Shown here in pieces: positions 1 through 4,757 of a DNA stretch of 5,821 bases (positions are counted from its first letter, which is position 1; every line of letters begins with the position of its first letter). The stretch spans positions 1-5,821 of the forward strand of contig QMNL01000128.1 in NCBI GenBank assembly GCA_003647755.1, in the 5' to 3' direction. Position numbers and translations under genes: made by a program. The stretch comes from Candidatus Coatesiibacteriota bacterium (lineage in GTDB: Bacteria; B130-G9). Below the pieces are notes generated by a model, which saw only the letters and a list, made by a program, of their open reading frames with translations, did not search any database and was not told the origin of the DNA.

Positions 1-1130
1 GGGTGCAGATGGATCTCCGGTTGCTCGAACAGCAATAGCGAAGAGGACTGAGATCTCAGGCCCATCACGACTATTGGCAGAAGCTGGCTCACGCCGAACC
101 CTACATCCGCGATTGTCACATGCTTCTTGCCTTTGTGTCCCATCAGAGGGAACAGAATCTGATAGGTGACCGATTCCTCGGATTTGACCTCAATACCGTC
201 CGCTATACCAAAACGGCGGAATGTATCATTCACCGCATTACCCAGAGAGACTGTTTCGGCATTCGCATAAAGGCTTGGCTTATAGAGAATCCGTTCGTTT
301 CTTTCAAGCCATAGTATTTGGGCAGCAAATTCACCTCTTTTACCTATTTCCGCTGACGACGTGCCAGAGTGCAAGTATGCAGGCTTTGGTTCTTCTCTTA
401 ACGGACCGAGATATCTGATGTTCCGTTCGAGCTCTGTTGCCAATTCCCGGAGTGGTATAGCAAATATCTGGTCAAGCCAGACCTCCGCTACCTGGGTCCT
501 CTCCTCCGGTGGATTGCCAAGCCGCTTGAACAAGAGAAAAGAAGGCACGAAATGGGCTCCTCCTACTGCCAGTATCTTTCTGTCTCGTCCAGGTTGCATC
601 CTATCAATGCCAGCTCCTCCCACTTGGGCTGTGACCTCCTTGCCCGCATAGCGAAAGGAGAATCGGGGACCAGCGAAGTCGTCCAGGTGTGTCTGCAAAT
701 CGAACTTGGCCACTTGTATCCTCTGTTTCTCCCCCGGGGCACGCATGCACCGGAATGAGAAAGCCACGTCGCTCAGGAGGGACAATTGGTGGCTCTCTTC
801 CGAAACGGTGAGATTCGGGAAGTACCTGGGAGCTACTTTCACCGGTATCTCCGTTTCCAGTGTGAAGGCATAGCTTATTTCGCATTTTTGTGAAGATGGC
901 TTGCCGAACCCTAGTTCCTTTAGCGAGGTCAGCTGCATAAACCTACCATCCAGATCAAGCTCGACACCCGGATTCTTGTTCTCAAGGGTTTGCTTGAGAA
1001 GCAGTAGACTCTGCAAGATCGTCGTCTTACCGCTACTGTTTGGGCCGGCAACCACGGTCATCGGCTTAAGTTCAATGTCGCCCGTATCTTTGAAAGCTTT
1101 GAAATTCTTCACGCCAAACTTCTTGATCAT
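1..1130 (-). CDS. AAA family ATPase, ABC/SMC-like (probable DUF3696-type), 3' end outside the window
   Basis: The reading frame is open from an ATG at 1130-1128 to the left edge, giving 376 complete codons without a stop. Residues 1-15 form the usual N-terminal strand and 'KNFKAFKD' motif of RecF/SMC-like ATPases. Walker A is GPNSSGKTT (29-37). A family-typical block LGPLREEP (241-248) is followed by GKRGEFAAQ (263-271). An ABC-signature-like GFGVSQLLP lies at 344-352, and the Walker B strand LLLFEQPEIHLH ends the visible protein. The EQPEIHLHP form, with Gln where the catalytic Glu usually sits, is what I recall from DUF3696-containing ATPases. The missing part should be the short C-terminal region. 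Such ATPases are cytoplasmic and often pair with a nuclease or TOPRIM-like gene in defence loci; a partner, if any, is out of view to the left. The start is supported by AGGAGA six bases upstream. The ATPase fold is certain; subfamily and role are inferred. Confidence 0.93.
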   Translation of the reverse strand, partial: MIKKFGVKNFKAFKDTGDIELKPMTVVAGPNSSGKTTILQSLLLLKQTLENKNPGVELDLDGRFMQLTSLKELGFGKPSSQKCEISYAFTLETEIPVKVAPRYFPNLTVSEESHQLSLLSDVAFSFRCMRAPGEKQRIQVAKFDLQTHLDDFAGPRFSFRYAGKEVTAQVGGAGIDRMQPGRDRKILAVGGAHFVPSFLLFKRLGNPPEERTQVAEVWLDQIFAIPLRELATELERNIRYLGPLREEPKPAYLHSGTSSAEIGKRGEFAAQILWLERNERILYKPSLYANAETVSLGNAVNDTFRRFGIADGIEVKSEESVTYQILFPLMGHKGKKHVTIADVGFGVSQLLPIVVMGLRSQSSSLLLFEQPEIHLH

Positions 1131-1136
1131 CACGTA

Positions 1137-1142
1137 TCTCCT
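1137..1142 (-). promoter_or_regulatory. Ribosome binding site of the AAA ATPase
   Basis: AGGAGA on the minus strand, six bases before the ATG at 1130. An in-frame TAG lies eight codons upstream of that ATG. The only competing start in between is a GTG directly before it, so the start is well fixed. Confidence 0.75.
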
Positions 1143-1221
1143 GGGTTGCCCCTACGGCATCGGGAGCTCTGAGACGACGCGCATCAACACCTTGCGCCCC
1201 TTCGTTAAATACTAGCCCCCA

Positions 1222-1359
1222 TCATAAAGCTGGTTTGCCCTGAGTCAATATGCCTTTCAGTTCCTTTAGAATATGTTCGGATTCAGTATACGCCTCCCCG
1301 CTTGGCTGATCAGTACAATGGCGTCCTGGTTGTCTGGGTCGCCCGTTCCTGCCGCTCAT
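1222..1359 (-). CDS. Possible small protein of 45 residues, unknown function
   Basis: An ATG-to-TGA frame of 46 codons lies between the methyltransferase and the ATPase, in the same direction. It begins 61 bases after the methyltransferase stop and ends 91 bases before the ATPase start. The N-terminal half is Arg/Gly/Pro-rich (SGRNGRPRQPGR). The C-terminal half looks like a short amphipathic helix (SEHILKELKGILTQG, residues 27-41). A weak AAGG ribosome-site candidate lies seven bases before the ATG. I do not recognise the protein. A frame this short can arise by chance, and the only support is its position and the helix-like end. Confidence 0.25.
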   Translation of the reverse strand: MSGRNGRPRQPGRHCTDQPSGEAYTESEHILKELKGILTQGKPAL

Positions 1360-1375
1360 TTGGCTGCCTTCTCGG

Positions 1376-1417
1376 CGGGACAAGCCATCCGTTAAGACTG
1401 GCTCCTACAGCGTCCCG
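1376..1417. repeat. Nested inverted repeat just downstream of the methyltransferase stop
   Basis: The outer arms are CGGGAC (1376-1381) and GTCCCG (1412-1417). The inner arms are AGCCA (1383-1387) and TGGCT (1399-1403), around an 11-base loop. The spacers between outer and inner arms are 1 and 8 bases. The structure begins 3 bases after the methyltransferase stop codon. No T-run follows on either strand, so it is not a standard Rho-independent terminator. It could be an mRNA 3' structure, a processing or attenuation element between the two minus-strand genes, or chance. Confidence 0.4.
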
Positions 1418-1420
1418 TCA

Positions 1421-2320
1421 TCATCTTTGATAGCTCAGCACAAGCGCTTCCTGGACGCCGCACCTGGCTGCGCCGTCGCAGTTTATGGCGCGGATTGCAT
1501 TGACAGTCTCTATGCGGAAGTCGCCGTAAAGTCCCAGGATAAACGGCGTGTTGGAGTTGCTCAACATGCAGAGGCAGCCCTTTTCAGTCAATTGCCTAAA
1601 CACGGCGGCCAGGTCTCGCTGGTCGTCGTCGCTGAAACTCGCCGCCGTGTAGCTCCTGAAGCTCGCGGTCTTCGTCAGCGGATAGTATGGTGGATCGAGA
1701 TAGACGAAGTCGCCTGGCCGACAGAGGTCAACGACCGACCGGAAGTCTCGCGCCTCGATCGTTACGCCCTGAAGCGCCGCGCTTGCAGCCCGTAGCACGT
1801 CTTCATGCAGTATCGTAGGGTCCTTGTAGCTGCCCATCGGGACGTTGAACTGCCCCTTTGCGTTCACCCTATAGAGGCCGTTGTAGCAGGTCCTATTCAG
1901 GTAGATGGCGCGGGCTGCCCTTTCGACATTGCTCAGTTCGACGCTCTGCCTGTCGAGGTCTCGAATGGCGTAATAATAGTCCCGATTGTGCCTCTCCTTG
2001 TGCACCGCCAAAAGTGATATGAGCTCCTCCAAATTATCCCTGACAGCCTTGTAGGCATTTATCAGCTCCTCGCTGTTGTCAAAGAGAAATACATCGTCTG
2101 GCAAGCGTCCAGTGTTCCAGAGGTGAAAGAAGACCGCGCCTCCGCCAACGAACGGCTCGAAATATCGCTTGAAGTTCGTGGGGAAATAACGCTCGAACTG
2201 GGCGAGTAATTGTTGCTTTCCGCCCGCCCATTTCAGAAAAGGCCTCGCGCGTCCCGGAAAGCGCCTGACGTCCGGTTGCGTCGGTAACCCTTGCTTTGAA
2301 GGAACTCTAGAGGACACCAT
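1421..2320 (-). CDS. D12-class DNA adenine (N6) methyltransferase, Dam/DpnM-like
   Basis: Transfers a methyl group from S-adenosylmethionine to the N6 of adenine in a specific DNA site. It is 299 residues long, near the family's usual 270-300. Visible motifs in order are FLKWAGGK (28-35), the SAM-binding FEPFVGGGAVFF (54-65), D81 in the LFDNSEELINAY segment (79-90), LNRTCYNGLYRVN (141-153) with FNVPMG (158-163), the catalytic DPPY (209-212), LSNSNTPF (253-260), and a C-terminal block AINCDGAARCGVQEALV (278-294). All of these are expected in Dam-like enzymes, which commonly modify GATC; the target here is an inference. The start is forced: an in-frame TGA lies three codons upstream, and the only alternative before the first motif is the GTG at codon 2. 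The enzyme therefore carries an Arg-rich N-terminal extension of about 27 residues. No cognate restriction enzyme is in view, so it is either solitary or part of a system extending left. Confidence 0.95.
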   Translation of the reverse strand: MVSSRVPSKQGLPTQPDVRRFPGRARPFLKWAGGKQQLLAQFERYFPTNFKRYFEPFVGGGAVFFHLWNTGRLPDDVFLFDNSEELINAYKAVRDNLEELISLLAVHKERHNRDYYYAIRDLDRQSVELSNVERAARAIYLNRTCYNGLYRVNAKGQFNVPMGSYKDPTILHEDVLRAASAALQGVTIEARDFRSVVDLCRPGDFVYLDPPYYPLTKTASFRSYTAASFSDDDQRDLAAVFRQLTEKGCLCMLSNSNTPFILGLYGDFRIETVNAIRAINCDGAARCGVQEALVLSYQR

Positions 2321-2357
2321 CTCGTCTCATATCAGCTGAGCCTCATTTGTGAAAAAC

Positions 2358-2374
2358 TGCGCAGCAATAGCGCA
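2358..2374. repeat. Short inverted repeat in the methyltransferase leader
   Basis: Perfect 5-base arms TGCGC (2358-2362) and GCGCA (2370-2374) flank a 7-base AT-rich loop. It sits about where transcription from the proposed leftward promoter would begin, so it could be an operator or a 5' hairpin. A related TGCG/CGCA pair with a 5-base spacer occurs at 2581-2593, close to the start of the rightward small gene. Short arms like these can occur by chance. Confidence 0.3.
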
Positions 2375-2379
2375 TCCGG

Positions 2380-2388
2380 ATTATCACA
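2380..2388 (-). promoter_or_regulatory. Candidate extended -10 promoter for the methyltransferase
   Basis: On the minus strand the bases read TGTGATAAT: a TGn extension followed by a -10 hexamer matching TATAAT at 5 of 6 positions. No good -35 is found 16-18 bases upstream, as is common for extended -10 promoters. Transcription would start near 2373 and give a leader of about 50 bases. A GATC at 2390-2393 is two bases upstream of the element. Confidence 0.4.
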
Positions 2389-2483
2389 TGATCTACTCAA
2401 CCACAGATTCTCCTCAGGGGCAAGGCGACCCTCAAGGGAATTGGCTGGTCGGGCGTATTGGCACTGGGGGCTATTTCCGTCTC

Positions 2484-2513
2484 TTGACAATCGCTCCACC
2501 GCTGGCTTAGATT
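2484..2513 (+). promoter_or_regulatory. Candidate sigma-70-type promoter for the small gene and kinase
   Basis: A perfect TTGACA (2484-2489) is followed after 18 bases by TAGATT (2508-2513), which matches TATAAT at 4 of 6 positions. Transcription would begin near 2520, leaving a leader of about 100 bases before the TTG start at 2618. The -35 is the strong part; the -10 and spacing are only fair. Confidence 0.45.
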
Positions 2514-2606
2514 GGCTAAGTAGAAACGTCTGCTTGTAAAGATGAATCAGTTGCACGCTTCGAGGCGTTTTGCATGCAGTTGCGTAGAGCGCATGAGGCG
2601 CGTTTT

Positions 2607-2612
2607 AGGAGA
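2607..2612 (+). promoter_or_regulatory. Strong ribosome binding site for a TTG start
   Basis: AGGAGA lies five bases before the TTG at 2618. There is no in-frame ATG or GTG at a suitable distance, so this site decides the start of the 60-residue protein. The nearby ATG at 2593 is in another frame and upstream of this site. Confidence 0.7.
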
Positions 2613-2617
2613 GCAAT

Positions 2618-2800
2618 TTGCCAGCGAAAGTCAATTTTGTTGTGAAAAGCGACGATGCCTCGGCTGCCCAGATAAAAGCCGCTCTCAAGCAGGCCGACAT
2701 ATCTGTCCGGGCGGTCGTTGAAGTCTATCGGGAGAAGGAACCTGAAAAGCCCACCGAGGACGTGCCTGAGACCGAGGGTGACGGAGCTCGGAAGGCCTAG
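2618..2800 (+). CDS. Small acidic-tailed protein, unknown function (60 residues)
   Basis: I do not recognise this protein. It starts at a TTG with a well-placed AGGAGA and ends in TAG. Residues 3-11 (AKVNFVVKS) look like a beta strand, 14-27 (ASAAQIKAALKQAD) like a helix, and 28-38 (ISVRAVVEVYR) like a second strand. This would be a compact beta-alpha-beta unit. Residues 39-60 form a charged, Glu/Pro-rich and probably disordered tail. There is no signal peptide, membrane span or metal-binding motif, so it should be cytoplasmic. The gene ends 51 bases before the kinase start on the same strand and probably shares its transcript. It could be a kinase substrate, adaptor or inhibitor; this rests on position only. 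The strong ribosome site and protein-like pattern argue that it is real. Confidence 0.6.
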   Translation: MPAKVNFVVKSDDASAAQIKAALKQADISVRAVVEVYREKEPEKPTEDVPETEGDGARKA

Positions 2801-2851
2801 GTCTGGGCGACTAGATATCTCGTTTCAGACAGCCTCATCGGGCGGAGCCTG

Positions 2852-4648
2852 GTGAAGATGGAGAGCAAAACAGTAATTCAGAACAGGTATCGCCTGGAAA
2901 GGCGTCTCGGGCACGAGGCCGGCGGCGCCACTGGGACGGTTTACCTCGCCACAGACCTCCAATTGGAGGAGAAGGTGGCGGTCAAGCTCTTGAAGCCAGT
3001 ATTTGCGTCCGACCGGGACCTCATCCGCGATCTGCGCGAGGTCTTCGGGGAAATCGCCGCCATTAAACATTCGTCAATTGTGAGATACAGGGATTTCATT
3101 GTTTCGGGCGACCACCTCGCCATTGTGACCGACTACTTCGATGGCCTGACGCTCGAGGATGTTCTGACGAAACGCGGCCAACTTCCCTTCGAGCTCGCAA
3201 AGGATTACATGCTCCAGCTGTGCGCCGCGATGCAAGTTGCGCATACGCACGGCGTTGGCCACTATGATCTGACCCGGCGAAACATCATGATTGGCGAGAA
3301 GGGCGACCTTGTGCTCTGTGATCTCGGTATCTCGAGGCGACTCAAGGACTGGTTACTGCATTCGCCAGCTGGGAAGAGAGTCACGGGGATCGACAGGGCG
3401 AGCCTGGTTGAGTATCTGCCTGCCGAACAGCAAGTCAGCAAACCTGTTTACAGGATTACCTGCGATATTTACGCGGCAGGCATACTGCTGCATGAGATGC
3501 AGACAGGCAAGTTCCCTGACCTGTCAGCGCAGGCCAGAAGGCTGGCCAAGCAACCTGAGAAGCAGGCCATGTCCGGAAAACAACTGGCACAACTTGTCAA
3601 GCCTGCGCCCGACATCGGGAATTACATTGTCAAAAAGGCGCTGAGCCCAAAACCGTGGCAGCGTTGGGAGAACTTCACCATCATGTCCTATGCTTTGGAG
3701 GGAAAGATACAGGCCAGGTCGGCCCCGCTAGAGGGTCGTGGCTCACTTGTGGCGCCGATTAGGAACAAACTCATGAAGAGACGGATGGTTGGCTTTCTCA
3801 TTGTTGGACTCCTCCTCTTAGGGGCCATCTGGGGTATAGTGAAACTCATCAGCCTGATCCCCACAGATATGACCGGGCCCCGTGAGGCGCTGAGCGATTA
3901 TCTCTCAGAGAAAGTCAAACATGACAAGATGGCTGAGGCAGCGCCCAAAAAGCCCAAGCCTCCGAAGCTCAATCCAGGTCTGCATTTCGCCAAGGCGAGA
4001 GAGCTGATCGCCGAGCGCAAGCTGGACGCCGCGGAGAAAGAGATCCAGACCGGGCTCGCCCAAAAGGGTGATGCGGCTGTCGGCTCGGAGCTCCTGCGCC
4101 TTGTTGAGAAGCACAGGACCATCGCCTCATTTCTGACAGAGGCAAAGCTTCATATTAAGAACGGCCAATTCGTTCAAGCAGGCGTTTTGTTGGACCAGGT
4201 GATCAAGATGGACCCAAAGAACCTCGAGGCGCCCGTCTTAAGGTCGGAAGTTGACAGGAGACTAAGTGTCATCGCTCTGCTCAAGCGGGCGAGGGAGGCG
4301 TTTGACAGGAAGGCGTTCACCACGCCGGAGGCTGAGAGCGCCTACCATTTTGTCCAGGAGGCTCTCAAGGTGGACCCGGGGAACAAGGAGGCATTGGCCA
4401 TCTTGGCGGACCTTGTGAAGACGTACATAGGGCCGGCCGATCGCTTCTTTGACGCCGGCGACTTTGGCAAGGCGTTGTTTTACTACCGGAAGGTGCTTTT
4501 GATAGACAACAATAACGCTCATGCCTTGAAGCGCGCCAAGCTTGCGAGGGTGCGATACAACGCCGAGCGCGCCAAGCCCAAGCCAACGCCGGAAGGTGCA
4601 TCTGTCCCAGCGACGGGAAGTGTAGCCACAGTGGACACTAATCGCTAG
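2852..4648 (+). CDS. Membrane-anchored Ser/Thr protein kinase with C-terminal TPR region
   Basis: Phosphorylates proteins on Ser/Thr, presumably in response to a signal outside the membrane. The kinase domain spans about residues 12-285. It has a glycine loop at 20-30 (LGHEAGGATGTV overall), ATP-binding Lys45 in VAVK, probable helix-C Glu63, catalytic loop HYDLTRRN (137-144) with Asp139 and Asn144, metal-binding Asp157 in DLG, PAEQ (190-193), Asp205 in CDIYAAG and Arg271. These are the residues needed for activity. Odd points are HYD for HRD, Thr141 where Lys is usual, DLG for DFG, and a longer glycine loop. Residues 309-311 (KRR) precede one membrane span (about 312-335), so the kinase is cytoplasmic and the C-terminus extracytoplasmic. 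After a Lys/Pro-rich linker (364-375), about residues 377-560 form TPR-like helical hairpins, including VDPGNKEAL (507-515). No PASTA repeats are present. GTG at 2852 and ATG at 2858 are both possible starts (GGAG at 2844-2847), differing by two residues; numbering here uses the GTG. Confidence 0.95.
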   Translation: MKMESKTVIQNRYRLERRLGHEAGGATGTVYLATDLQLEEKVAVKLLKPVFASDRDLIRDLREVFGEIAAIKHSSIVRYRDFIVSGDHLAIVTDYFDGLTLEDVLTKRGQLPFELAKDYMLQLCAAMQVAHTHGVGHYDLTRRNIMIGEKGDLVLCDLGISRRLKDWLLHSPAGKRVTGIDRASLVEYLPAEQQVSKPVYRITCDIYAAGILLHEMQTGKFPDLSAQARRLAKQPEKQAMSGKQLAQLVKPAPDIGNYIVKKALSPKPWQRWENFTIMSYALEGKIQARSAPLEGRGSLVAPIRNKLMKRRMVGFLIVGLLLLGAIWGIVKLISLIPTDMTGPREALSDYLSEKVKHDKMAEAAPKKPKPPKLNPGLHFAKARELIAERKLDAAEKEIQTGLAQKGDAAVGSELLRLVEKHRTIASFLTEAKLHIKNGQFVQAGVLLDQVIKMDPKNLEAPVLRSEVDRRLSVIALLKRAREAFDRKAFTTPEAESAYHFVQEALKVDPGNKEALAILADLVKTYIGPADRFFDAGDFGKALFYYRKVLLIDNNNAHALKRAKLARVRYNAERAKPKPTPEGASVPATGSVATVDTNR

Positions 4649-4757
4649 CCATGACCTTGTCTCTCTGCGGAACGGAGTTGAGATTTGTCTGGGACGATGA
4701 ATTTTCTCACCGAGGCACGTTTGGCAAGCACTACTTGGAATGCTAGGTGGAGTGAAT

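Larger units (their letters stand above)
1131..1420. other. Gap between methyltransferase and ATPase genes
   Basis: The 290 bases hold the nested inverted repeat at 1376-1417, the doubtful 45-residue frame at 1222-1359 and the ATPase ribosome site at 1137-1142. I see no convincing sigma-70 promoter for the ATPase, no tRNA and no recognisable gene remnant. Whether the ATPase is transcribed from the methyltransferase promoter cannot be settled from the sequence. Confidence 0.6.
2321..2617. other. Divergent intergenic control region
   Basis: These 297 bases separate the leftward methyltransferase from the rightward small gene and kinase. They hold one promoter candidate in each direction, two small TGCG/CGCA inverted repeats (2358-2374 and 2581-2593) and the ribosome site at 2607-2612. 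A minus-strand frame starting with GTG at 2556 and ending at 2332 crosses it, but it lacks a ribosome site and family-like sequence, so I treat the region as non-coding. Confidence 0.6.

Noticed and set aside
901..1215. Plus-strand frame of 104 codons opposite the ATPase start
   Set aside because: It lies antisense to the Walker A region of the ATPase, and its sequence has no domain pattern.
1427..2017. Long plus-strand frames opposite the methyltransferase
   Set aside because: They are antisense shadows of a clearly recognised gene and show no family motifs or ribosome sites.
2332..2556. Minus-strand frame of 74 codons ending just before the methyltransferase start
   Set aside because: It begins with GTG without a ribosome site, has no domain-like pattern, and overlaps both promoter candidates. 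Its closeness to the methyltransferase is the only point in its favour.
2593..2724. Plus-strand ATG frame of about 43 codons overlapping the 60-residue gene
   Set aside because: The strong AGGAGA site lies inside it rather than before it, and the translation is Cys/Arg-rich and lacks regular structure, unlike the overlapping frame.
4649..4757. Terminator or promoter between kinase and lipoprotein genes
   Set aside because: I found only a weak CTC/GAG pairing without a T-run and no convincing -35/-10 pair, so co-transcription is the simpler reading.
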